A stretch of 20,128 bases of DNA from a virus. Of this stretch, positions 5,800 through 12,724 are shown one piece after another. Both the position numbers and the translations under genes were made by a program. How positions within the stretch are numbered: position 1 is the first letter of the stretch; every line of letters begins with the position of its first letter. Where the stretch lies: IMG/VR virus record IMGVR_UViG_3300018416_000155, positions 1 to 20,128 of that record. One strand, given 5' to 3'. The notes under the pieces were generated by a model. The model was not told the origin of the DNA. It was given only the letters and a program-made list of their open reading frames with translations, and ran no database searches.

Positions 5800-6129
5800 A
5801 TGGAATTAATTATTGCAGCACTGGTAGCGGTAGCAATTGCCGCATTTGTTTTTTGGCCTCGAGTGAGTGAGAAAATCGATGATGTACAAGAAGACATCAC
5901 CGAAGCTCGTGAAAAGGTTGAAGACGCCATTGATGAAGTAATCGACGATGTCGAAGAAGCAGTTGAAGAAGCATTAGCAAAATTACCGACTAAGGCGCAA
6001 CTGATGAAACTCACGAAGGCAAAGATTGATGAACTTGCAGCCGACTTAGGTATCAAGCTTGATCGACGCCAGACGAAAGAGAAGATGGTTGCTGAACTTC
6101 AAAAGCAAGCTAAAAAAGCGAAACAGTAA
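5800..6129 (+). CDS. Membrane-anchored acidic coiled-coil protein with HeH/SAP-like C-terminus
   Basis: A 109-residue protein. The start at 5800 is preferred over the ATG at 5785 because a GGAGGA ribosome site (5787-5792) lies between them. Residues 2-19 form a membrane helix (ELIIAALVAVAIAAFVFW), residues 22-62 are a strongly acidic helix with heptad character (KIDDVQEDITEAREKVEDAI), and residues 68-100 (LTKAKIDELAADLGIKLDRR) match the helix-extended-loop-helix pattern of HeH/LEM and Rho-N/SAP-like domains, which often bind DNA or protein. An N-terminal anchor and a cytoplasmic HeH domain suggest tethering of something, perhaps DNA, at the inner membrane; that is inference. It is followed after 1 bp by gp33. 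Confidence 0.75.
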   Translation: MELIIAALVAVAIAAFVFWPRVSEKIDDVQEDITEAREKVEDAIDEVIDDVEEAVEEALAKLPTKAQLMKLTKAKIDELAADLGIKLDRRQTKEKMVAELQKQAKKAKQ

Positions 6130-6130
6130 T

Positions 6131-6379
6131 ATGTCTAAAGTAATCGATGATGCGCCGAAGGAATTCGGTGCACAATCTTTTTTATTCGAAATAGAGAAGT
6201 TACGTGAGAAAGATTCGATCGATTATATGGATGCCATTTTACATTATTGCGAAAGAAACGATATTGAGATCGAAGCTGTGGCGCAGTACATTCGAAAGAA
6301 TCTAGCGCTTAAAGCAAAGATCCAAGAAGAAGCCGAAGAACTCAACTTTTTACAGAAGACTGCACGTTTACCTATATGA
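6131..6379 (+). CDS. 33: Late transcription co-activator gp33
   Basis: An 82-residue protein recognised as a T4 gp33 homologue by its helical core (DSIDYMDAILHYCERNDIEI, then YIRKNLALKAKIQEEAEELN) and the C-terminal LNFLQKTARLPI, typical of marine gp33 versions. T4 gp33 binds the beta flap of host RNA polymerase and links it to the sliding clamp gp45, so that gp55-polymerase fires late promoters. At 82 residues it is shorter than T4 gp33 (112), as expected for this branch. The ATG at 6131 is 1 bp after the previous stop, with no good ribosome site, so coupled translation is likely. It overlaps gene 59 by ATGA. The order 33-59-(orf)-32 follows T4. Confidence 0.85.
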   Translation: MSKVIDDAPKEFGAQSFLFEIEKLREKDSIDYMDAILHYCERNDIEIEAVAQYIRKNLALKAKIQEEAEELNFLQKTARLPI

Positions 6380-6945
6380 TTGAACCTTTTGATGCATATC
6401 AGAAGTACCTTGCGATTAAACTGCATTTCTCTCAGCCATCATATGATTACTTTAAATATCATGGCAAGACGAATGCACGCAAGGATAAGTTTGACCTCAG
6501 GCAAGATCGTTTCTTTTTTCACAAACTCTCTAAGAAAGAGAATCTCGAGTTGTACCTTGCCTCCAATTTTCTGGAGAATCCAGACTTGTGGGCAGGTCAG
6601 CTCCTTGAACAAGAATGCATAGACAGATATAAAGAGACACTGAAACGCCATCAGTCGTTAGAATATCTGTTTAAGAATGATCTATCACAGTTCGATAGTC
6701 TCGATGAGGCATTTACTGTGAGATCTGGTGACTATCCTAAGATACTGAACATGTTTAACCGTAGAGAAATCATGGCTGAGACCATGGTGATCCTCAACGG
6801 TACTTGTAACATGTTCCATTATTGGGATAGTCAGATATCAGACACTATCTTGTGGCCGAAGATACGTGATAAGCTGATTAAATACGGCTCGTTTATCTCT
6901 TACGATAAAGAGAAATACAATGATGTGATTAAGAATCATATCTAA
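6376..6945 (+). CDS. 59: Replicative helicase loader gp59
   Basis: A 189-residue protein that aligns by eye with T4 gp59 (217 residues): FDAYQKYLAIKLHFSQPSYD matches the T4 start region (YKLYLMIKQHM), KDKFDLRQDRFFFHKLSKK matches the basic block before the YFFQKLS motif, and NFLENPDLWAGQL matches SNLVANQDAWIGDI. The T4 protein binds forked DNA and gp32, and loads helicase gp41 for recombination-dependent replication. All-helical composition and a basic N-terminal half fit this role. The gene starts inside the last codons of gene 33 (ATGA) and precedes gene 32 by one small gene, which supports the assignment through conserved order. Confidence 0.88.
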   Translation: MIEPFDAYQKYLAIKLHFSQPSYDYFKYHGKTNARKDKFDLRQDRFFFHKLSKKENLELYLASNFLENPDLWAGQLLEQECIDRYKETLKRHQSLEYLFKNDLSQFDSLDEAFTVRSGDYPKILNMFNRREIMAETMVILNGTCNMFHYWDSQISDTILWPKIRDKLIKYGSFISYDKEKYNDVIKNHI

Positions 6946-6969
6946 CACACACCACACAGGAGACATATT

Positions 6970-7242
6970 ATGTCCAATCCCTACGAACTACGTTTTAAAG
7001 TGCTAGAAATGGCACGCGACCTCGAAATGAATCGTTACGATCAAATGAATGGTGCCTTTTGGCATCTACATACAGAACTCGAAAATACAATTGCTAATAT
7101 TCGAGATACTGGTGATATCGTAGCAATGCAAAAGCTTGAAGAGCAACTAGATAATGTAAAGTCTTTCTTACCAAAGATACCACAACCTAGTGATATCAAG
7201 TCGAAAGCAAGTGAACTTTATGAGTTCGTCACTGAAAAGTGA
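6970..7242 (+). CDS. Small hypothetical protein between genes 59 and 32
   Basis: A 90-residue helical protein starting MSNPYELRFKVLEMARDLEM, with no membrane segment and no cysteine. To my recollection, small proteins with a similar MSNPYE-R start occur at this same place between genes 59 and 32 in several marine T4-like phages, so it is probably a conserved accessory of the replication module. The function is unknown. The start is fixed by AGGAGA at 6958-6963, 6 bases before the ATG. The stop is at 7242, where a late-promoter octamer begins, so gene 32 can be transcribed separately. Confidence 0.75.
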   Translation: MSNPYELRFKVLEMARDLEMNRYDQMNGAFWHLHTELENTIANIRDTGDIVAMQKLEEQLDNVKSFLPKIPQPSDIKSKASELYEFVTEK

Positions 7243-7250
7243 TATAAATA
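7243..7250 (+). promoter_or_regulatory. T4-type late promoter upstream of gene 32
   Basis: Exact TATAAATA, plus strand, immediately after the stop codon of the preceding gene and about 109 bp before the gene 32 start. In T4, gene 32 also has late as well as earlier promoters, so the placement is meaningful. Confidence 0.6.
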
Positions 7251-7263
7251 AGGGGGAGGGGGG

Positions 7264-7292
7264 TTTACAACTCCTCTCTTTTATAGTAGAAT
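7264..7292 (+). promoter_or_regulatory. Sigma70-like promoter P4 for gene 32
   Basis: TTTACA at 7264-7269, 17-bp spacer, TAGAAT at 7287-7292, followed by ATACTTGT. It has the same spacing and downstream CTTGT as P2 and P3. It leaves a leader of about 60 nt, which in T4 is where gp32 regulates its own translation; whether that occurs here is unknown. Confidence 0.6.
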
Positions 7293-7358
7293 ATACTTGT
7301 TATATTATGAATAATGTGGATAAACTGTTAATACATTCGCACATACAAGGAAACACAT

Positions 7359-8270
7359 ATGAACGATTTCGCATCGCTTAAATCCTCACGTAAGTCTTCA
7401 TTCGATAAGCTTACAGCTGCCGCAGAGAAAGTTGCTGGCAATCAAGTACAGTCAGGTCCTGACGAGCGCTTTTGGAAACCCACAGTCGACACAGCAGGTA
7501 ATGGTTCTGCCATTATCCGATTCTTGCCTGCACCCTCAGGTGAAGATGTCCCGTTTGTCCGATATTGGGATCATGGCTTCCAAGGCCCTGGTGGTTGGTA
7601 CATTGAGAAGTCACTGACTTCTATTGGTCTTGACGATCCTGTCGGAGAATACAACTCTAAGTTGTGGAACTCTGGTCTTGAATCAGATAAAGAGATTGCA
7701 CGTAAGCAGAAGCGTCGTCTTCACTACGTATCAAATATTCAAGTGATCTCTGATCCTGCCAATCCTCAGAACGAAGGCAAAGTCTTTCTCTATGAGTATG
7801 GCAAAAAGATCTTCGATAAGATCAATGACTTGATGCACCCAGCTTTTGAAGATGAGGATGCAGTAAACCCATTTGATTTATGGGAAGGTGCAAACTTCCG
7901 CCTTCGTATTCGTAAAGTCGAAGGTTATCGTAACTATGACAAGTCTGCATTCGATTCTCCGTCTGCACTGTCTAACGATGACTCAGATCTCGAAGCAATT
8001 TGGAAGCAAGAGCATGGATTGGCTGAGTTCCTCGATCAGAAGAACTTTAAGTCTTATGAAGAGCTTCAACAAAAATTGATGCGTGTGCTTGGTGGTCTAC
8101 AGCCTGATAGCGTAGCAGAAGATGTACCGAATGCATCGCCTGCAGCTGCTCCTGTTGAACCAGCTTGGACACCTCCAGCGGTCGAAGCAGAACCTGAGGT
8201 TGCCGCGACTACATCATTCGATGACGATGATGAGTCACTCGATTTCTTTAGGAAGCTAGCTAACGATTAA
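7359..8270 (+). CDS. 32: Single-stranded DNA-binding protein gp32
   Basis: A 303-residue T4 gp32 homologue. The N-terminal basic Ser-rich stretch LKSSRKSS (residues 7-14) corresponds to the T4 LAST motif needed for cooperative binding. The OB-fold core runs from about 40 to 230 with GSAIIRFLPAP, VPFVRYWDHGF, KVFLYEYGKKIFDKI and NPFDLWEGANFRLRIRKVEG. Residues 250-285 form an Ala/Pro linker. The C-terminus is the acidic tail (FDDDDESLDFF) that contacts other replication proteins such as gp59. The protein has no cysteine, so the zinc site of T4 gp32 is absent. AAGGA at 7347-7351 sets the start. The gene has its own promoters and terminator. Confidence 0.95.
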   Translation: MNDFASLKSSRKSSFDKLTAAAEKVAGNQVQSGPDERFWKPTVDTAGNGSAIIRFLPAPSGEDVPFVRYWDHGFQGPGGWYIEKSLTSIGLDDPVGEYNSKLWNSGLESDKEIARKQKRRLHYVSNIQVISDPANPQNEGKVFLYEYGKKIFDKINDLMHPAFEDEDAVNPFDLWEGANFRLRIRKVEGYRNYDKSAFDSPSALSNDDSDLEAIWKQEHGLAEFLDQKNFKSYEELQQKLMRVLGGLQPDSVAEDVPNASPAAAPVEPAWTPPAVEAEPEVAATTSFDDDDESLDFFRKLAND

Positions 8271-8296
8271 TAGCTTGGGAAGCTTAGGGTCGTAGA

Positions 8297-8314
8297 TCTT
8301 CAAAAGCGCGCGGG
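8297..8314 (+). repeat. Direct repeat copy 1 in the gene 32 terminator loop
   Basis: TCTTCAAAAGCGCGCGGG, identical to the copy at 8329-8346. Start-to-start spacing is 32 bp, and the 14-bp gap between copies is CATTGAAATAGATG. A loop with one copy would be an ordinary 18-base terminator loop, so a 32-bp duplication is a simple explanation. Confidence 0.9.
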
Positions 8315-8328
8315 CATTGAAATAGATG

Positions 8329-8346
8329 TCTTCAAAAGCGCGCGGG
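8329..8346 (+). repeat. Direct repeat copy 2 in the gene 32 terminator loop
   Basis: Identical 18-bp copy of 8297-8314, directly abutting the right arm of the terminator stem, as copy 1 abuts the left arm. Confidence 0.9.
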
Positions 8347-8360
8347 TCTACGACCCTTTT

Positions 8361-10697
8361 TTATGTCTGATTTTTGTTAGAAAGGAAAGGATCTACTGAT
8401 ACGTATGTAGGACCGGCTGGTTCGAGACGTGATTTCATCTGAGTACCACCAGGTATATCTCTTATTTTTGACTGTCCAACATTTTTAATGATAGGCAATA
8501 TGGTTGTTTTCATTATCTCGTCAACAGTCTCATCAACTACCGTATCTACCTTATCATTAATACCATCGATTGTTTTATTGATTGGTGTTTCTATTGTCTC
8601 AGCAATCACATCTTCAACCTCACCTCTCACCTCAGCTGGAACTTCTTCGAGTAGATCGCTGATAGGTACTACTTCACCTATCTGAGGCAATTCCATCTGT
8701 TGTGGAATACCATTTCTCATCAGTGTTTCGACGCTATTATCAATATTAGCTAATCTATTCAACATCTCTGAACCACTAATTCTGCCTGATCTGTAATCAT
8801 CGCGCAGTTGTTTTGTTTCCGCATTATAAAATTTCATTTCTTCTTCAGGTACTGCAATCTCTTCTTCTACCAATTCTCTGACTGGTGCTGTTACCTCTTC
8901 TAATACGATGTTTGTAGTTTCTGGAGTTGCATCTCTTTCTTTTACTTTTGCATCAGCAACATCATTAGCAGTAATCATATTCAAAATGTCATCAAGGCCT
9001 TCCATACCGACAGCAGAGAAGATAGCTTCTGATAAAGGCGTATCATGTTCTTCTTCATATCTCTCACCGAGATCCATGAATTCACGATAACGCATATCTT
9101 TAAATGCAGCTTTAATATCTGATTCTGATTCAGCAGTATCGAAGAAGCCTTCACCTAAAAGATCGCCCATCATTTCGACATCGTTCATACCGCTATATTT
9201 TTCGGCCATCTCCTCGTCTGATGTAGCTTCTACATCTTCAACGTTGACATCACCACCGCCGAAGATGGCTTCACCGATAGCTTCGTCTATTTCTGTATTA
9301 TCAGCTATTAATGTGCCGACTATAGCACCACCTGCGAGAGCACCTGTCGCTAATGCAATAGGAGCCAATACTGTGGCCGTCGCAGCTGCGGCCGCTGCCG
9401 TACCTGTAGCGCCTAAAGCGCCAGCCGCCATACTCACACCGGTCGCTGCCATTGCTCCCAGGCCCGCAACTTCAGCAGCTGTTGTAATATCACCAGTTAC
9501 ACCTTCTTCCATTGCTTCGATAGTCTGTACAATTAAACCAGCTTCTTCTTCGACATCGATGTCTGTTTCTTCTTGTGCATCACCATCTTCGGTAACACCG
9601 TCATTTTCAGGTGCATCGAGACCGAGCTCTCTCTTTTGATCAGGAGTTAGATACTCGCCTTCTTGCGCAGCATCATAATCCATATCAGAATCAGCTGCTC
9701 CTGTATATCCGTCGATCTCTGGTTCTGGTTCATCATCAGTCATCATGGCAGCAACATCATCTGCATACATTGCAATGGCGCCCATTGTTGCTATATTCAT
9801 TGCTCGAGCAAAGAACCCCATTGCCTTTGTAGTAACATAAGCAGCTGCTAATCCACCGACTGCAAGCGCAGCACCTTTTATTCTGCCGCCTTCGACATCT
9901 TGTTCATCACGACGTCTTTCATTAGCTCTATTAGTAGCAGCGTTTTGGTCTATAGCATCTTTCAATGCACCTTTAATAACGCCGAGAGAGCTGTTGGTGA
10001 TTACCAGTTGTTTGTTGAGATCACCGACTTGATTACGTAGACCATCTACAATTTGGAAGAGTTTACCTATTTCAGCAATACGAGTAGGTAACATTGTACC
10101 AGCTTCGATAAACGGATAACCACCTTCTTCATCAAGCATAATGTCTTCTGTTACAACAATACTTGCTTCAACAGCACCACTGATTTGCTCGTCTGTTTCG
10201 AGTTGTGGTATCGATACTGCCATGGCCATCGGCATCCATGACAAATCGATTGGCTTATATTCTAATATTTGTGCAGGAGTTGCACGTGCTTGATCGTCAG
10301 GCAAATATTCTGCACCGCCTGGAGCAAGAGCATCTGGCTCATCTCCACCACCACCAAACATCGAACTAATCAAGCCACCAATACCACCAGCTCCAAGCAT
10401 ACCGGCCATTTTGCCTTTGAATCCTTTTGTACCAGCGGCAATCTTTTGATTCTTTGCTATACGTTTTGTTTCGCGTTGTTTTCTCAGTTGTTTAGCGCGT
10501 GCAGTTCGAGCTTTGACTTCAGCTTTACTTCTCTCAGCTGGCTTTTTAGTGCGGGAAGATTTAACATCGGCGTCTTGTTGCTTCTTTGTTTCGACTTCTT
10601 TTTTCTTCTTACTTGCTTTACGCGCATCTTTGGCCTTCTTAGCAGATTTTTCAGCTGCTTTTTTGAGAAGTTTTTTTGCTACGCTAAAGAGTGCCAT
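8361..10697 (-). CDS. Probable tail tape-measure / large tail-hub protein
   Basis: A 778-residue protein. Residues 8-90 are very basic and lysine-rich. A Gly-rich stretch follows at 95-118, and residues 205-265 look coiled. Two long hydrophobic Ala/Gly stretches lie at about 273-300 and 408-466, acidic spacers fill 320-400 and 485-560, and the C-terminal 200 residues are helical. No family signature was recognised. It lies directly after the gp26 frameshift extension (shared TAATG), the position where tape-measure proteins follow frameshifted chaperones in many tailed phages. T4 gp29 lies in the 26-51-27-28-29 cluster. Hydrophobic stretches in a long helical protein also fit a tape measure. 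The assignment is by position and composition only. It is convergent with gene 32. Confidence 0.55.
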   Translation of the reverse strand: MALFSVAKKLLKKAAEKSAKKAKDARKASKKKKEVETKKQQDADVKSSRTKKPAERSKAEVKARTARAKQLRKQRETKRIAKNQKIAAGTKGFKGKMAGMLGAGGIGGLISSMFGGGGDEPDALAPGGAEYLPDDQARATPAQILEYKPIDLSWMPMAMAVSIPQLETDEQISGAVEASIVVTEDIMLDEEGGYPFIEAGTMLPTRIAEIGKLFQIVDGLRNQVGDLNKQLVITNSSLGVIKGALKDAIDQNAATNRANERRRDEQDVEGGRIKGAALAVGGLAAAYVTTKAMGFFARAMNIATMGAIAMYADDVAAMMTDDEPEPEIDGYTGAADSDMDYDAAQEGEYLTPDQKRELGLDAPENDGVTEDGDAQEETDIDVEEEAGLIVQTIEAMEEGVTGDITTAAEVAGLGAMAATGVSMAAGALGATGTAAAAAATATVLAPIALATGALAGGAIVGTLIADNTEIDEAIGEAIFGGGDVNVEDVEATSDEEMAEKYSGMNDVEMMGDLLGEGFFDTAESESDIKAAFKDMRYREFMDLGERYEEEHDTPLSEAIFSAVGMEGLDDILNMITANDVADAKVKERDATPETTNIVLEEVTAPVRELVEEEIAVPEEEMKFYNAETKQLRDDYRSGRISGSEMLNRLANIDNSVETLMRNGIPQQMELPQIGEVVPISDLLEEVPAEVRGEVEDVIAETIETPINKTIDGINDKVDTVVDETVDEIMKTTILPIIKNVGQSKIRDIPGGTQMKSRLEPAGPTYVSVDPFLSNKNQT

Positions 10698-10897
10698 TAA
10701 AATTGTTCGCCTATTTCTACTTTGTCTTTATTCTTTTTCTTTTCGATCTTCTCTTTGATCAGATCTATCCATACCTCTCTTTCGAAAGGTATCATATTCT
10801 CTATTTCAGGAATCGTGATTGGGTGATACTGAGTCAAATTAAACGTAAGTTTATAATGAGAATAAAGGTCGAGATAACTCAGCCCAACATAAAAAAA
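10697..10897 (-). CDS. -1 frame extension of gp26 (frameshift product, tail assembly chaperone-like)
   Basis: After a -1 slip at the T7 run, the ribosome would read 64 more residues beginning YVGLSYLDLYSHYKLTFN and containing PITIPEIENMIPFEREVWID and a basic tail, ending at the TAA at 10699-10697. This frame has no good ATG near its start, fills the space exactly between gp26 and the next gene, and its stop shares a base with the next ATG (TAATG). The fused protein would be 297 residues. The segment ENMIPFEREVW resembles the MxPWERE-type motif I recall from T-parts of tail assembly chaperones and small gp51-annotated proteins of marine T4-like phages. A role as assembly chaperone for the hub and tape measure is inferred from this position. 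Confidence 0.7.
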   Translation of the reverse strand, partial: FFYVGLSYLDLYSHYKLTFNLTQYHPITIPEIENMIPFEREVWIDLIKEKIEKKKNKDKVEIGEQF

Positions 10898-11589
10898 TCG
10901 TTTAGATTCCTAAAAACTGCCTTCTTCTTTTTACCGTTACTGTTTTCGTACTCTACGACATGCTCAATCTTTGGCATGTTTTGAAAGAACGAGCTAACCT
11001 TTTTGTAATGATCAACCGGTAGCATTTCTAAAAACTGATCTTGTTCTGTTACTGGCTCTTGATCCCATGGATATACATCATTCTCGTCCCATACAGCATC
11101 AATACACGACTTAATCAATTCATATGTAATCTCAGTGAGATCAGTCATATCCTTAATCTTATCTGAAACAGCAGGAGAAGGATACTTCATAATCAAACCA
11201 ATATTTTCATCGAGCTCAAGCTTATTTGAATAGTCTTCTGCTTTGATGACTTCGACTTCATTCAAATCTAATTCTAAATCGTACTCAATACCGTCATCAC
11301 TATCAGTTACTTTAAACTTGACAACGTTTCCAACCGATACTGCTCTGATCTTAATAAACAAATATTCTAAATCAAACGTAGCACACTTATCGATATCAAA
11401 TGAATCATGCATAATGCAGTTATTAATAACCTGCTTAATCGCTTTGTATACTTCGTTTGTTTCTCCTGTTTCTTTCGCTAAGAGAAGTATTTTTTCTTCT
11501 CGTACCAAAAACGGCCTATAATAAATTTTATCGCCTGTTGATGGTAAAGTAGTCTCAAATGTAGGACTACTAATCTTTGGTAAAGCCAT
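10879..11589 (-). CDS. 26: Baseplate hub subunit gp26
   Basis: A 236-residue T4 gp26-family protein (T4 baseplate protein family; T4 gp26 is 208 residues). The N-terminus MALPKISSPTFETTLPSTGD followed by KIYYRPFLVREEKILLLA is the family hallmark, and the rest is a helical domain with KAIKQVINNCI and DLEYLFIKIRAVSVGN. T4 gp26 is needed for assembly of the central hub of the baseplate. The start has a GGAG 8 bases upstream. The gene ends just after a T-TTT-TTT slippery heptamer at 10897-10891, so two products are likely: the 236-residue form and a 297-residue frameshifted form. It sits between a tail-tube-type gene and the tape-measure candidate. Confidence 0.88.
   Translation of the reverse strand: MALPKISSPTFETTLPSTGDKIYYRPFLVREEKILLLAKETGETNEVYKAIKQVINNCIMHDSFDIDKCATFDLEYLFIKIRAVSVGNVVKFKVTDSDDGIEYDLELDLNEVEVIKAEDYSNKLELDENIGLIMKYPSPAVSDKIKDMTDLTEITYELIKSCIDAVWDENDVYPWDQEPVTEQDQFLEMLPVDHYKKVSSFFQNMPKIEHVVEYENSNGKKKKAVFRNLNDFFMLG
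10891..10897 (-). promoter_or_regulatory. Slippery heptamer for -1 ribosomal frameshifting
   Basis: The minus strand reads seven T residues phased T TTT TTT in the gp26 frame (GAT-TTT-TTT-ATG), the ideal X-XXY-YYZ arrangement for a -1 slip. The zero-frame stop TGA (10881-10879) comes 9 bases later. The lengths agree: 11589 to 10697 is 893 bases, one short of a multiple of three. I see no convincing downstream pseudoknot. Confidence 0.7.
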
Positions 11590-11601
11590 GATGTAACTCC
11601 A

Positions 11602-12120
11602 TTAACTAACTTCGAATCGTGTAAATCTGTAATTTGCAGATATTTTTGCTATTTCATCGTGTTGACCCCAACCTAATTGAACAGGTTCAACTACCATCGG
11701 GAACGCTTCAATAAATTTAACTGTTTTTGCCGTAGCACCAGTTCGATTATAGACAATCAATGTCATATCGACCGCATAATCCATTAAAAACTTTGCACCA
11801 TACTTATCAGCACCATCTAAGTCAACAATCTGATTTGCCCATTCTCGATAAGCTGCGTATATGTTTGCATTCTCATCGACTGTATGCATCATCGTAACTT
11901 CTTGCGGATTATATCTATAAGGTACATTATAGATCAGGCCATTTCCGTATGGAGAAAAGTTATCGACAGACAGAAATCCAACACCAGGCATCGATGCAGT
12001 TTCAGTACGTATTAGAATTTCTTCTCCACCCCCGCCGGGAGGATTTACTATCAGCTCGTATTGACTTGCTGGTAGACTATCCTTAATCTGTGATTTCCAT
12101 GAGTCGACGTTGAAGCCCAT
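11602..12120 (-). CDS. Tail tube (gp19) family protein
   Basis: A 172-residue protein. The pattern fits the T4 gp19 tail-tube family (T4 gp19 is 163 residues): SQYELIVNPPGGGGEE near the start, then RTETASMPGVGFLSVDNF, VTMMHTVDENANIYAAYREW, and the C-terminal FIEAFPMVVEPVQLGWGQHDE, which parallels the T4 segment WPTNVGELQLDWDSNNEI. Such proteins stack as hexamer rings around the DNA channel. Because it lies among baseplate and completion genes, it could be the main tube protein, a paralogue, or the junction protein gp54. The ATG at 12120 is preferred over 12165, as it lies 1 bp past the previous stop and has AGAGA upstream. Confidence 0.7.
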   Translation of the reverse strand: MGFNVDSWKSQIKDSLPASQYELIVNPPGGGGEEILIRTETASMPGVGFLSVDNFSPYGNGLIYNVPYRYNPQEVTMMHTVDENANIYAAYREWANQIVDLDGADKYGAKFLMDYAVDMTLIVYNRTGATAKTVKFIEAFPMVVEPVQLGWGQHDEIAKISANYRFTRFEVS

Positions 12121-12121
12121 T

Positions 12122-12724
12122 TTAATTTCTCTGAATAAATTGTTTTGAATCTCGCCACACAACACTCTGTTGCTTCTTTCTAAATCTCTGTGTTGGTAGC
12201 ATGAGGGCGGTGTCCCATTCTTCGTAAGGTACCCACAAGAATCTCGAACGAACTTGATTAGTTAGATACCTTTTGACCGTAGGCCTAAAGTATTTATACT
12301 TGGCGGCAGAGTTGAGAAAACCATAACTTAATCGTAGTTTTTTCGACTCACGTAAATTATCCTGTCTCTCGATACTATATAACTTATCCATCAATCTTGC
12401 TCTAAAGATAGGAGGAAGATAGTGTAGATTCATACCGAGAAAACCATCTGAGTATCTTTCAAGTACAAAGATAAGAGGAAACATATCATAGTATGGCAAT
12501 TTTTCTTTATGTTTAGGATCGTACATAAACATATACATACGTCCTACATCCATATCAACAAGCTTATTATAAGTACGTGCTCTGTTTTTCAGCTCACGTC
12601 GAGTGTTTACGCTTTTGATTGATGATGCTTTATCACGATACCAATCTCGTGCATCTTCAGATCCAGCTTCTATACCTTCTGCTTTGCCTTCATCTGCAAT
12701 TTTTTGAAAGATATATGTTGCCAT
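12122..12724 (-). CDS. 2: DNA end protector gp2-like head completion protein
   Basis: A 200-residue basic protein. The central block MYMFMYDPKHKEKLPYYDMF, followed by PLIFVLERYSDGFLGMNLHY and LPPIFRARLMDKLYS, matches what I know of gp2 (DNA end protector) proteins from T4-like phages; the C-terminal part has VRSRFLWVPYEEWDTALMLP. T4 gp2 attaches to DNA ends in the filled head and protects them from host RecBCD after injection. Position next to gp4, as in T4 (3-2-4-53), supports it. The protein is shorter than T4 gp2 (274). Its start shares a base with the gp4 stop (TAATG), and a possible late promoter (12291-12298) for the next gene lies inside it. Confidence 0.68.
   Translation of the reverse strand: MATYIFQKIADEGKAEGIEAGSEDARDWYRDKASSIKSVNTRRELKNRARTYNKLVDMDVGRMYMFMYDPKHKEKLPYYDMFPLIFVLERYSDGFLGMNLHYLPPIFRARLMDKLYSIERQDNLRESKKLRLSYGFLNSAAKYKYFRPTVKRYLTNQVRSRFLWVPYEEWDTALMLPTQRFRKKQQSVVWRDSKQFIQRN
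12291..12298 (-). promoter_or_regulatory. Possible late promoter inside the gp2-like gene
   Basis: Minus strand TATAAATA (then C) lies 171 bp before the tail-tube-type ATG at 12120. High expression of a tube protein would make an internal late promoter useful, but an exact octamer may also occur by chance in this AT-rich sequence. Confidence 0.35.

Larger units (their letters stand above)
8287..8362 (+). terminator. Gene 32 terminator with an enlarged loop
   Basis: A perfect 10-bp stem (GGGTCGTAGA at 8287-8296 with TCTACGACCC at 8347-8356) is followed by six T residues (8357-8362). The loop is 50 bases and carries two identical 18-bp elements. Each has a GCGCGC, and these two can pair with each other inside the outer stem. 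The T run works only for the plus strand, so the opposing gene is not terminated by it. Confidence 0.8.

Noticed and set aside
9244-9639. Long open frame antisense to the tape-measure candidate (and similar ones along the window)
   Set aside because: It is composed of Ala/Pro/Ser runs that mirror the Ala/Gly-rich codons of the real gene, with no ribosome site and no plausible family.
12121-12165. Earlier ATG for the tail-tube-family protein
   Set aside because: It would overlap the gp2-like gene by 44 bases and add an unconserved-looking extension; the ATG at 12120 follows the previous stop by 1 bp.
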